A DNA stretch of 64,000 nt. It comes from DASUZB01 sp035535495 (GTDB lineage Bacteria; Actinomycetota; CALGFH01). Made by a program: the position numbers and the translations under genes. Where the stretch lies: positions 1-64,000 of the forward strand of contig DATLQA010000029.1 in the NCBI GenBank assembly GCA_035535495.1, given 5' to 3'. Below the pieces are notes generated by a model. The model searched no databases and was not told where the DNA came from. It saw only the letters and a list, made by a program, of their open reading frames with translations. Below are positions 50,492 through 58,900 of the stretch, one piece after another (within the stretch, counting starts at the first letter, position 1; the number at the start of each line of letters is the position of its first letter).

Positions 50492-52006
50492 ATGACCTTG
50501 ACGCCCAGGCGCGTCCTGCTCGGCTCGCTGGCCGCCGCCACCGGCGGTCGAGTCACAGGCGGCGGCGAGGTCCACGTCACCGACGTCGTGCTCGACACCC
50601 GCACCGTCACCCCTGGGGCGCTGTTCTGCTGCGTGCCCGGCTCCAAGGTCGACGGCCACGACCTGGCCGGCGCCGCCCTCGAGGCCGGCGCCGCCGCCCT
50701 GGTGGTGGAGCGGCCGCTCGACCTGCCCATCCCGCAGCTGCTGGTGGGCTCGGTCCGGGCCGCGCTGGCGCCGCTGGCCGACGCCTTCTGGGAGCACCCG
50801 TCGCGCCGCTTCGACCTGGTGGGGGTGACCGGCACCAACGGCAAGACCACCACCACGTTCATGCTGGAGGCGATCTTCAGGGCGGCCGGGCGCACCCCCG
50901 GGGTGATCGGCACCGTCGAGGTGCGCCTGGGCGACGAGCGCCGCCCGGTCGCCCACACCACCCCGGAAGCCCCCGACCTGCAACGGCTGCTGGCCGAGAT
51001 GGCGGACAGCGGCGTCGAGGCCGCGGCCATGGAGGTGTCCAGCCACGGACTGGCGCTCGGGCGGGTCGACCGCACCTGGTACCGGGCGGCGGTGTTCACC
51101 AACCTGACCCAGGACCACCTCGACTTCCACGACGGCCTGGAGGACTACTACCAGTCCAAGCGCAAGCTGTTCACCAGCGCCTTCACCGGCCTCGGGATCG
51201 TCAACGCGGACGACCCCTACGGCCGCCGCCTGGCCGGGCCGGACGCCGGCATCCCGGTGGTCACCACCGGCACCGGCCCCGGGGCGACCTGGAGGGCGTC
51301 GGTGGTGGAGGCGACCCTGGCCGGCACCAGCTTCCGGCTGGACAGCCCCGCCGGCCCGGCCGCCGTCCGGCTCCGCCTCGCCGGGCAGTTCAACGTCGCC
51401 AACGCGCTCGGCGCCCTGGCCGCGGCGGACGCGCTCGGCATCGACCTGGCCACCGCGGTGGCCGGTCTCGCCAGCCTGGCGGGGGTGCCCGGCCGCTTCG
51501 AGCGGGTCGACGTCGGCCAGCCGTTCACCGTCCTGGTCGACTACGCGCACACGCCCGACTCGCTCGACAACGTGCTGCGCGCCGCCCGGGCGGTGAGCGA
51601 GAAGCGGGTGATCGTGGTGTTCGGCTGCGGCGGTGACCGCGACCGGGCCAAGCGCCCGCTGATGGGGGCGATCGCCGGCCGCCTCGCCGACCTGGTGGTG
51701 GTCACCTCCGACAACCCGCGCTCGGAGCGGCCGGAGGCGATCGTCGACGAGGTGGTCGAGGGGGTGCGCCGCAGCGCCGAGCCGGACGCGTGGTGGGCGA
51801 CGGTCGACCGCCGCGCCGCCATCGCCGAGGCGCTGGCCGCCGCCGGGCCCGGTGACGCGGTGGTGATCGCCGGCAAGGGCCACGAGCATGGCCAGGAGTT
51901 CGAGGGCGGCCGCAAGGTGCCGTTCGACGACCGGGTGGTGGCGGCGGAGGAGCTCAGCCGCCTGCTCGGCGCCGCCGGCGCCGTCGAAGGCAGTGGCGCC
52001 TCGTGA
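50492..52006 (+). CDS. murE: UDP-MurNAc-L-Ala-D-Glu:meso-diaminopimelate ligase
   Basis: A 504-aa Mur ligase adding the third residue of the stem peptide in the cytoplasm. ATP loop GTNGKTTTT near 112; the carbamylated-Lys region YYQSKRKLF; HTPDSLDN of the C-terminal domain; and the substrate-specifying DNPR near residue 407 (SDNPRSERPEAI). DNPR marks meso-DAP use rather than lysine. Full length. ATG 50492 is the first sensible start; a promoter could exist in the gap, but I found no convincing one. It overlaps murF by 4 bp (GTGA). Confidence 0.96.
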   Translation: MTLTPRRVLLGSLAAATGGRVTGGGEVHVTDVVLDTRTVTPGALFCCVPGSKVDGHDLAGAALEAGAAALVVERPLDLPIPQLLVGSVRAALAPLADAFWEHPSRRFDLVGVTGTNGKTTTTFMLEAIFRAAGRTPGVIGTVEVRLGDERRPVAHTTPEAPDLQRLLAEMADSGVEAAAMEVSSHGLALGRVDRTWYRAAVFTNLTQDHLDFHDGLEDYYQSKRKLFTSAFTGLGIVNADDPYGRRLAGPDAGIPVVTTGTGPGATWRASVVEATLAGTSFRLDSPAGPAAVRLRLAGQFNVANALGALAAADALGIDLATAVAGLASLAGVPGRFERVDVGQPFTVLVDYAHTPDSLDNVLRAARAVSEKRVIVVFGCGGDRDRAKRPLMGAIAGRLADLVVVTSDNPRSERPEAIVDEVVEGVRRSAEPDAWWATVDRRAAIAEALAAAGPGDAVVIAGKGHEHGQEFEGGRKVPFDDRVVAAEELSRLLGAAGAVEGSGAS

Positions 52007-53493
52007 TCCCGCTCAGCCTCGACGAGGTCGCCGCGGCAGCGGGCGGCGTGCTGCGCGACGCCGACCCGGGCACGCTGGTCACCTCGCTGACGATCGACTC
52101 CCGGGTGGTGGCGGCGGGCGGGCTGTTCGTCGCCCTGCCCGGCGAGCGCACCGACGGCGCCCGCTTCGCCGCCGACGCGCTCGCGGCCGGCGCCGCGGCC
52201 GTGCTGGCCAGGCGCGGCGCGGTCACGGCCGGGCCACGCGTCGAGGTCGACGACCCGCTCACCGCGCTGGCCGCGGTGGCCGGCGAGGTGCGGTCCCGGT
52301 CGGCCGCCAGGGTCGTCGGCATCACCGGGTCGGTCGGCAAGACCACCACCAAGGACCTGCTCGCGGCGGTGCTGGCCACGCGCCTGCGCACCGTGGCCAA
52401 CCAGGCCTCGTTCAACAACGAGCTCGGCCTGCCGCTCACCCTGGCCCGGCTCGAGCCGGACACCGAGGCCCTGGTGGTCGAGCTGGGCGCGCGCGGCCCC
52501 GGCCACATCGCCGCCCTGGCCCGGGTCGCCCGGCCGGTCCTCGGCGTGGTCCTCAACGTCGGCGAGGCCCACCTCGGCGTGTTCGGCTCGCGGCAGGCCA
52601 TCGCCGACGCCAAGGCCGAGCTGGTCGAGGCGCTCCCCTCCGACGGTGTGGCGGTGCTCGCCGCCGACGACCCGATCGTGGCCGCCATGGCCGGCAGGAC
52701 CGAGGCCAGGGTGGTCAGCTTCGGCCTCGGCCCGGCCGCGGAGGTGCGCGCCGAAGGGGTCGAGCTGGACGGGGACGGCCACGCCCGCTTCCGGCTCAGC
52801 ACCCCGGCCGGCTCGGCCGCGGTGGCCATGCCCGCCATGGGCGAGCACCTGGTCCGCGACGCCCTCGCCGCGGCGGCCGCCGCCGGCGTCTTCGGCCTGG
52901 CCGTCGAGGAGATCGCCGCCGGGCTGGCCGGCGCCCGCCTGTCGCCCATGCGCATGCAGGTGGAGCGCCGCCCTGACGGCGTCACCGTGATCAACGACGC
53001 CTACAACGCCAACCCCACCTCGGTGACCGCCGCGCTCAAGGCGCTGGCCGCCGCCGGGCGGGGCGGCGGCCGCACGGTGGCCGTGCTCGGCGAGATGGCC
53101 GAGCTGGGCGAGGCCGCCCAGGTCGAGCACGACCGGGTCGGCCGGCTGGCCGCCCGTCTCGGGATCGACCGGCTGGTCGGGGTGGGGGAGCTGGGCGAGA
53201 TCCTGGTCAGGGCGGCCCGCATGGAGGGCATGTGGCCGGAGGAGGCGGTGGCGGTGGCCGACGCCGACGCCGCCGTCGCGGCCGTCGCCGGCGTGCTCGC
53301 CCCAGGTGACGTGGTCCTGGTCAAGGCGAGCCGGGCGGTCGCCTTGGACAGCGTGGCGAATCGGCTCCTCATTGAGCCGAATGTGCCCACCGGGGGGTCC
53401 GGGGGGCTCAAGAAGCGGAGCGGTAGCCCCCCGGTCAACAGGGGGTCCGGGGGGGCGGGGGTTGCCCCCCCGGTGCATCGGGGGAGTAGGTAA
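52003..53493 (+). CDS. murF: UDP-MurNAc-tripeptide:D-Ala-D-Ala ligase, with repeat-derived tail
   Basis: A 496-aa Mur ligase adding D-Ala-D-Ala to complete the pentapeptide. ATP loop GSVGKTTTK near 110, NQASFNNELGLPL, and NDAYNANPTSV of the C-terminal domain. The natural protein should end near VANRLL (about residue 459). The last ~37 residues (TGGSGGLKKRSGSPPVNRGSGG and on) are encoded by repeat copy B and are unlike any MurF. The start GTG 52003 overlaps the murE stop. The TAA stop directly abuts the mraY GTG. Confidence 0.94.
   Translation: MIPLSLDEVAAAAGGVLRDADPGTLVTSLTIDSRVVAAGGLFVALPGERTDGARFAADALAAGAAAVLARRGAVTAGPRVEVDDPLTALAAVAGEVRSRSAARVVGITGSVGKTTTKDLLAAVLATRLRTVANQASFNNELGLPLTLARLEPDTEALVVELGARGPGHIAALARVARPVLGVVLNVGEAHLGVFGSRQAIADAKAELVEALPSDGVAVLAADDPIVAAMAGRTEARVVSFGLGPAAEVRAEGVELDGDGHARFRLSTPAGSAAVAMPAMGEHLVRDALAAAAAAGVFGLAVEEIAAGLAGARLSPMRMQVERRPDGVTVINDAYNANPTSVTAALKALAAAGRGGGRTVAVLGEMAELGEAAQVEHDRVGRLAARLGIDRLVGVGELGEILVRAARMEGMWPEEAVAVADADAAVAAVAGVLAPGDVVLVKASRAVALDSVANRLLIEPNVPTGGSGGLKKRSGSPPVNRGSGGAGVAPPVHRGSR
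53392..53484 (+). repeat. G-rich palindromic repeat, tandem copy B inside the murF 3' end
   Basis: Two units in tandem: GGGGGGTCCGGGGGG (53392-53406) followed by AAGCGGAGCGGTAGCCCCCCGG, read in two parts, and GGGGGTCCGGGGGGG (53441-53455) followed by TTGCCCCCCCGGTGCATC and GGGGG. The 16-mer GCGGTAGCCCCCCGGT (53420-53435) recurs exactly in copy D. It is translated as the odd C-terminal tail of MurF and ends 10 bp before the mraY start. Confidence 0.65.
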
Positions 53494-54561
53494 GTGGTCG
53501 GCATCCTGGTCGCCGCGGCCGTCGCCCTGGCCATCGGGCTGGTGGGCACGCCGCTGGCCATCCGGAGCTTCCGCCGGCACAACCTCGGCCAGCTCATCCA
53601 GGTCGACCTGCCCGACTCTCACCAGACCAAGCGGGGCACCCCGACCATGGGCGGGGCGGTGATGATCCTCGGCGCGGTGGCCGGCTATGGCGTCGCCCAC
53701 CTGCTGATCGACGTCCGCCTCACCTCGCGCGGCCTGCTGGTGATGATCACCATGATCGCCCTCGGCGTGGTCGGCTTCGTCGACGACTACCTCAAGATCC
53801 GCAACCAGCGCAGCCTCGGCCTGACCAAGACCGCCAAGTTCGGCGGGCAGGCCCTGGCCGCGGTCGGCCTCGCCGTCGGGGCGTGGTACTGGACGGACGC
53901 CTTCCGGGGCGTCTCCTTCATCCGCCCGCTCACCGGCACCACCCTGCCGCTGCTGCTGTTCCTGATCTGGGTGTTCCTGATCCTCTCGGCCACCTCCAAC
54001 GGGGTGAACCTGACCGACGGCATGGACGGGCTCGCCTCCGGCTCCACCGTCCTGGTGGTCAGCGCCTACGTGGTGATCGCCTTCTGGCAGTTCCGCCACT
54101 CCTGCTCGGCGCCGCCGATCGACACGCCCGGCTGCTACCGGCTGGAGGCGACCGGCTCGCTCGACCTGGCGGTGGTGGCGGCCGCCATGATGGGCGCGAC
54201 CGCCGGGTTCCTGTGGTGGAACGCGCCGCCGGCGCGGATCTTCATGGGCGACACCGGCTCGCTCGCGCTCGGCGGCACCCTGGCCGCGCTGGCCCTGTTC
54301 ACCGACACCCAGCTGCTGCTGGCGGTGCTCGGCGGCATCTACGTGGTGGAGACACTCTCGGTGATCCTGCAGATCGCCTCGTTCCGCTTCCTGCACCGCC
54401 GGGTCTTCAAGATGGCCCCGATCCACCTGCATTTCGAGCTGTCGCAGTGGCCGGAGTTCACCGTCATCGTGCGCTTCTGGATCCTGGCCGGCCTGGCGGT
54501 GGCCTTCGGCCTTGGCCTGTTCTACGCCGAGTTCATCACCCGCGGGGGGACGAGTGGCTGA
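53494..54561 (+). CDS. mraY: Phospho-N-acetylmuramoyl-pentapeptide transferase
   Basis: A 355-aa inner-membrane enzyme with ten helices that transfers phospho-MurNAc-pentapeptide to undecaprenyl phosphate, forming lipid I. Motifs: KRGTPTMGG, the Asp pair FVDDYLK, NLTDGMDGL, FMGDTGSLALG and the His cluster MAPIHLHFEL. All catalytic residues present. The start GTG 53494 follows the murF TAA directly. It overlaps murD by 8 bp. Its lipid substrate depends on the MEP pathway (dxs). Confidence 0.97.
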   Translation: MVGILVAAAVALAIGLVGTPLAIRSFRRHNLGQLIQVDLPDSHQTKRGTPTMGGAVMILGAVAGYGVAHLLIDVRLTSRGLLVMITMIALGVVGFVDDYLKIRNQRSLGLTKTAKFGGQALAAVGLAVGAWYWTDAFRGVSFIRPLTGTTLPLLLFLIWVFLILSATSNGVNLTDGMDGLASGSTVLVVSAYVVIAFWQFRHSCSAPPIDTPGCYRLEATGSLDLAVVAAAMMGATAGFLWWNAPPARIFMGDTGSLALGGTLAALALFTDTQLLLAVLGGIYVVETLSVILQIASFRFLHRRVFKMAPIHLHFELSQWPEFTVIVRFWILAGLAVAFGLGLFYAEFITRGGTSG

Positions 54562-56011
54562 GTGGGGGATTGCTGGCACGCCCGTGCTGGTCGCGGGGCT
54601 GGGCGCGTCCGGCCGTGCGGCGGCGCGGCAGCTGGCCGCGCTCGGGGCCGACGTGCTGGCCTGCGACGACGCACCCGACCTGGACGTGGCCGAGCTGGAC
54701 GCGGCCGGGATCAAGACCCACCTCGGGCCCGGCTCGGTCGAGCTGCTCGAAGGCCGGCGGCTCCTGCTGGTCGCGCCGGGCCTGCCAGAGGGCCACCCGT
54801 TGATCCAGGCCGCCCTCGGCGCCGACGTGCCGGTCTGGAGCGAGGTGGAGCTGGGTGTCCGCCTGGCCCGCATGCCGCTGGTCGGGGTGACCGGCACCAA
54901 CGGCAAGACCACCACCACCGAGCTGGCCGCGGCCATGCTGAACGCCAGCGGCCTGCACGCCGTGGCCGCCGGCAACGTCGGCCGGCCGCTGGTCGACGCC
55001 GTGGTGGCCTCCCCGGCGCCCGAGGCGGTCGTGGTCGAGCTGTCCAGCTTCCAGCTGCGCTTCACCCACAGCCTCCGCCTGGCCGCCGGGGCCTGGCTCA
55101 ACCTCGCCCCCGACCACCTCGACTGGCATCCCGACCTGGACGCGTACGCCACCGCCAAGGCGCGGGTCTGGGCCAACCAGCGCGGCGACGACTGGGCGCT
55201 CTACCCGGCCGACGACCCGGTGGTCGCCGCCTACGCCGCCGCCGCGCCCGGCCGGCGGGTGCCGTTCTCGACCGGCAAGGCCGAGGCGGGCGGCCTCGGG
55301 GTGGAGGCCGGCATCGCCCTGTCGCGCATCCCCGGGGTGGAGGGCGGGCTGTGGCGCGCGGCCGCGCTGCGCCTGCCCGGCCGCCACAACCTGGCCAACG
55401 CGCTGGCCGCGTCCGGTCTGGCGCTGGCGCTCGGCGCCCACCCGGCGGCCATGGCCAGGGCGGTGGCCGCGTTCCGGCCGGGCCCGCACCGCCTGGCGGA
55501 GGTCGGCGAGGTCCGCGGGGTTGCGTTCGTGGACGACTCCAAGGCGACCAACCCGCATGCGGCCGTCCAGGCGATCGCGGCCTTCCCGCGGGTCGTCTGG
55601 ATCGCCGGCGGCCGCAACAAGGGCCTCGGCTTCGACCAGCTGGTCGCGGCCGCCCTGCCCCGGCTGGTCGGGGCGGTGCTGATCGGCGAGGCGGCGGACG
55701 AGCTCGGCGCCGCCCTCGACCGCGCCGGCTTCACCGGCCCGGTGGCCAGGGCGGCGTCCATGGGCGAGGCCGTCACGGTCGGCTTCGGCCTGGCCGAGGC
55801 GGGCGACACGGTGCTGCTGGCGCCGGCCTGCGCCAGCTTCGACATGTTCACCGACTACGCCGAGCGTGGCCGCGCCTTCGCGGCCGCCGTCGCCCGCCTG
55901 GCCGACCGCCATGCCGGGGGGGCGCGGTTTGCCCCCCCGGAGAGTCGGGGGTCCGGGGAAACGTTTTCAGCTCCTGCGGAGGACGACGGTCATGGCGACC
56001 GGCACCCGTGA
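54554..56011 (+). CDS. murD: UDP-MurNAc-L-Ala:D-Glu ligase, with repeat-derived tail
   Basis: A 485-aa Mur ligase adding D-glutamate. N-terminal nucleotide-type fold VLVAGLGASGRAAA, ATP loop GTNGKTTTTE near 115, LSSFQL, HLDWH, DDSKATNPHA and GGRNKGLGFD. The conserved domain ends around ARLADRHAG (about 455). The remaining ~29 residues (GARFAPPESRGSGETFSAPAED and on) are encoded by repeat copy C and are not MurD-like. The start GTG 54554 lies inside mraY with GGGGGA before it. It overlaps ftsW by 20 bp. Confidence 0.95.
   Translation: MAEWGIAGTPVLVAGLGASGRAAARQLAALGADVLACDDAPDLDVAELDAAGIKTHLGPGSVELLEGRRLLLVAPGLPEGHPLIQAALGADVPVWSEVELGVRLARMPLVGVTGTNGKTTTTELAAAMLNASGLHAVAAGNVGRPLVDAVVASPAPEAVVVELSSFQLRFTHSLRLAAGAWLNLAPDHLDWHPDLDAYATAKARVWANQRGDDWALYPADDPVVAAYAAAAPGRRVPFSTGKAEAGGLGVEAGIALSRIPGVEGGLWRAAALRLPGRHNLANALAASGLALALGAHPAAMARAVAAFRPGPHRLAEVGEVRGVAFVDDSKATNPHAAVQAIAAFPRVVWIAGGRNKGLGFDQLVAAALPRLVGAVLIGEAADELGAALDRAGFTGPVARAASMGEAVTVGFGLAEAGDTVLLAPACASFDMFTDYAERGRAFAAAVARLADRHAGGARFAPPESRGSGETFSAPAEDDGHGDRHP
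55916..55958 (+). repeat. G-rich palindromic repeat, copy C inside the murD 3' end
   Basis: GGGGGGG (55916-55922), GCGGTTT, CCCCCCC, GGAGAGTC, then GGGGGTCCGGGG (55947-55958), the same 12-mer found twice in copy B. Translated in the MurD tail; it ends 33 bp before the ftsW ATG. Confidence 0.6.
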
Positions 56012-57449
56012 GCCGCGCCAAGCCGCCCAGCCGCCCGGGCTGGGGCCGGGTGCCGTGGCCGCCAGGAGGGACAGCCGGCCCGCGCCGCGGCTCGGCTCCA
56101 GCTACTACCTGATCCTCGCCCTGATCGGCACCCTGCTCGCCGTGGGGCTGGTGATGGTGCTGTCGGCGTCCTCGGTGGCCGCCTTCGCCCGCACCAACGA
56201 CTCCTACACCTACCTCAAGCGCCAGGCCATCTGGGTCGGGATCGGGCTGGTGCTGATGTTCGCGGTCAGCCGGGTCGACTACCGGTTCTGGCGCCGCCTC
56301 GCCGTCCCCCTCCTCGGGGTGGTGTTCCTGCTGCTGCTGGTGGTGCTGGTCCACCCGGCCGCGGTGACCGCGTCCGGCTCGACCCGCTGGATCCGGCTCG
56401 GGCCGATCACGCTGCAACCCGCCGAGCTGGCCAAGCTGTCGCTGCTGCTGTTCGCCGCCGACGTGCTGGTGCGCAAGGAGCGCCTGCTCGGCGACGTCCG
56501 CCACCTGCTCGTCCCGGTGCTGCCGGTGATGCTCGCGCTGGCCCTGCTGGTCCTGGCCGAGCCCGACCTCGGCACCACCATGCTGCTGTGCGTGATCGGC
56601 TTCGCCATGCTGTTCCTGGCCGGCACGCCCGTCCGCATCCTCGGCGCCATCGGCCTGATCGGCCTGGTCGGCGCGTCCACCACCATGCGCGGCTACCAGC
56701 GGGCCCGGCTGGCCGCCTTCCTCGACCCGGGCGGCGACCCCCAGAACACCGGCTTCCAGCTGCTCCAGGGCCACCTCGCGTTCGGCTCGGGCGGGCTGCT
56801 CGGGGTCGGCCTCGGCCAGAGCAGGCAGAAGTGGTCGTTCCTGCCCAACGCCCACACCGACTTCATCTTCGCCGTGATCGGCGAGGAGCTCGGCCTGATC
56901 GGCACGCTCGCCGTCCTGGGCATGTTCATCACCTTGGGCTACGCCGGCGTGCGGGTGGCGCGCCGGTCGGCCGACCCGTTCGGCCGCTACCTCGCCGGCG
57001 GGATCACCGTCTGGATCATGGTCCAGGCGCTGGTCAACCTCGGCGCGGTGGTCGGCCTGCTGCCGATCACCGGCGTGCCGCTGCCGCTGGTCTCCTTCGG
57101 CGGCTCCAGCATGCTGGTCCTCCTGGTCGCCATCGGCATGCTGCTCAACCTGGCCAAGCAGGAGGCATGGCGGCCGCGGTCGGCGGTGCTGGCGACGGCC
57201 GCGCCGGCCGAGCGGCGGGACCGGCGCCGCCCCACCGCCACCGTGCCGCACCGGGCGGCGGCCGGCAGGGCCGCCGGACCGACCCGTGGCGGCCGCGGCA
57301 CCAGCCTGTCCGGCTCCCGGACGTCCGGCGCGCGCCGGCCCCCGGGCGGTGCGGAGGGCCGCCGCACGACGTCCGGCCGGACCGGCCCGGACGCGCGGCG
57401 GCGCCGCGGAGCCCAGAGCAAGAAGGACCGCCGCAGGAGGGAACGCTGA
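55992..57449 (+). CDS. ftsW: Septal peptidoglycan polymerase (SEDS family)
   Basis: A 485-aa protein with ten membrane helices. SEDS motifs: MVLSASSVAAFA, GSTRWIRLGPITLQPAELAKL read in parts (helix 3-4 loop), AEPDLGTTM, and the large extracellular loop with GYQRARLAAFLDP and FLPNAHTDFIFAVIGEELG. The catalytic Asp region of SEDS glycosyltransferases (HTDFIFA) is present. It polymerises glycan strands with FtsI. A ~90-residue Arg/Gly/Thr-rich cytoplasmic tail follows the last helix. ATG 55992 has GGAGGA 9-10 nt upstream, within murD. Confidence 0.94.
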   Translation: MATGTREPRQAAQPPGLGPGAVAARRDSRPAPRLGSSYYLILALIGTLLAVGLVMVLSASSVAAFARTNDSYTYLKRQAIWVGIGLVLMFAVSRVDYRFWRRLAVPLLGVVFLLLLVVLVHPAAVTASGSTRWIRLGPITLQPAELAKLSLLLFAADVLVRKERLLGDVRHLLVPVLPVMLALALLVLAEPDLGTTMLLCVIGFAMLFLAGTPVRILGAIGLIGLVGASTTMRGYQRARLAAFLDPGGDPQNTGFQLLQGHLAFGSGGLLGVGLGQSRQKWSFLPNAHTDFIFAVIGEELGLIGTLAVLGMFITLGYAGVRVARRSADPFGRYLAGGITVWIMVQALVNLGAVVGLLPITGVPLPLVSFGGSSMLVLLVAIGMLLNLAKQEAWRPRSAVLATAAPAERRDRRRPTATVPHRAAAGRAAGPTRGGRGTSLSGSRTSGARRPPGGAEGRRTTSGRTGPDARRRRGAQSKKDRRRRER

Positions 57450-58900
57450 TGACCGCTGAGGAGACCCGCCGGCCGGGCCGCGGCCGGGAGGGACCCCGCG
57501 TGCTGGTCGCCGCCGGCGGCACCGGCGGCCACGTGGTGCCCGGGCTGGCCCTGGCGCGCGCGCTGGTCGAGCGCGTGCCGACCGCGACGGTGAGCTTCGC
57601 CGGCACCAGCAGGGGGATCGAGACCCGGGTGGTGCCCGAGGCCGGGTTCGGCCTCCACCTGCTGCCGATCCTGCCGCTGTCGCGCCGGCTCGCCCTCGAG
57701 ACGGTGCTGGCGCCGCCGGCCGCCGTGGCCGGCGCCGGCGCGGCCCTGCGGCTGCTCCGCCGCGAGCGGATCGACGTGGTCGCCGGCATGGGCGGCTACG
57801 TCACCCTGCCGGTGGCCGCCGCCGCCAGGATGGCCGGCCTGCCGGTGGTGCTGCACGAGTCGAACGCCGTGCCTGGCCTGGCCAACCGGCTGGCCGCGCG
57901 CTTCGCCAGCCGCGTCGGCGTCGGCGTGGCCGCCGCGATCGAGGCCTTCCCGCCAGGCAAGGCGGTGATGGTCGGCAACCAGGTCCGGCCCGAGCTGGTC
58001 CGGCTCGACCGGGCCTCGCTCCGCACCGAGGCCCTGGCCACGTTCGGCCTGGAGTCGCGGCGCCGCACCCTGTTCGTGTTCGGCGGCAGCCAGGGCGCCA
58101 GGCGCATCAACCAGGCCCTGGTCGCCGCGACCGCGCACTGGCCGGAGCCGGGCGGCATGCAGGTGCTGCACGCCTGTGGGCGGCGCGACGAGGCCGACGT
58201 GCGATCGGCGTGGCGCGCGGCCGACCCCGAGTCGCGCGGCCTGCTGGTCCGGGTGGTGGCGTTCGTCGACCGCATGGACCTGGCCTACGCCGCCGCCGAC
58301 CTGGCGGTCACCCGGTCCGGGGCGATGACCATGGCGGAGCTGACCGCGGTCGGCATGCCGGCGGTGTTGGTCCCGCTGCCCCACGCGGCCGCCGGGCACC
58401 AGACCGCCAACGCCCGCGCCGCCGCCGACGCCGGCGGCGCGCAGGTGATCGACGACGCCCACCTGGACGGGCCGGCCCTGGCGGCGACCGCCGCGCCGCT
58501 GCTCGCCGATCCCGGCGAGCTGGCGCGCATGGGCAAGGCCATGCTCGGCCTGGCCCGGCCGCGGGCCGCCGAGGAACTGGCCGGGCTGGTCCTCGGCGCC
58601 CTGCCACCAGGCAAGCGCCCACCGGCGGCCGGCGGCGGCGCCGACCAGGCCGCCGATCTCGCCACCACCCAGGAGTTCGTCAACTGGTTCGGCCCCGAGC
58701 GGGCCAGCCCGGCGGTGCCACGCCAGGCCGAGCCGCCCGCCCGCCCCGGCCTCGGCCTCACCGGCACGCCCGGTGGCGACCGGCCGGCCGAGAGGGGCGG
58801 TGGCCCAGCCGCCGACCAGCCCGCCGAGCCAGGGACCGACCTCGGCAGCACGGCGGAGTTCGAGGCCTGGTACCGCGACGACGACCAGGAGGAGCGGTGA
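57449..58900 (+). CDS. murG: Lipid II-forming N-acetylglucosaminyltransferase with long C-terminal extension
   Basis: A 483-aa GT28 enzyme adding GlcNAc to lipid I at the inner face of the membrane. Motifs: GGTGGHVVPGLALA, HESNAVPGLANR, FGGSQGARRIN and SGAMTMAELTAVGMPAVLVP read in parts, with the donor-binding region. The catalytic part ends near residue 385. A ~95-residue Pro/Gly/Ala-rich extension follows, containing two similar short motifs (TTQEFVNWFGPE and STAEFEAWYRDD) that may be a protein-binding repeat. ATG 57449 overlaps the ftsW stop by one base; the end overlaps murC by 4 bp. Confidence 0.94.
   Translation: MTAEETRRPGRGREGPRVLVAAGGTGGHVVPGLALARALVERVPTATVSFAGTSRGIETRVVPEAGFGLHLLPILPLSRRLALETVLAPPAAVAGAGAALRLLRRERIDVVAGMGGYVTLPVAAAARMAGLPVVLHESNAVPGLANRLAARFASRVGVGVAAAIEAFPPGKAVMVGNQVRPELVRLDRASLRTEALATFGLESRRRTLFVFGGSQGARRINQALVAATAHWPEPGGMQVLHACGRRDEADVRSAWRAADPESRGLLVRVVAFVDRMDLAYAAADLAVTRSGAMTMAELTAVGMPAVLVPLPHAAAGHQTANARAAADAGGAQVIDDAHLDGPALAATAAPLLADPGELARMGKAMLGLARPRAAEELAGLVLGALPPGKRPPAAGGGADQAADLATTQEFVNWFGPERASPAVPRQAEPPARPGLGLTGTPGGDRPAERGGGPAADQPAEPGTDLGSTAEFEAWYRDDDQEER

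Noticed and set aside
53392..53484. Tandem G-rich units as a CRISPR array
   Set aside because: Only two units, no uniform spacers, no cas genes, and related copies lie dispersed at other junctions.
51541..55176. A minus-strand open frame of about 1211 codons antisense to murE-murF-mraY-murD
   Set aside because: Low-complexity Arg/Gly/His composition with no domains; the plus strand carries complete Mur enzymes.
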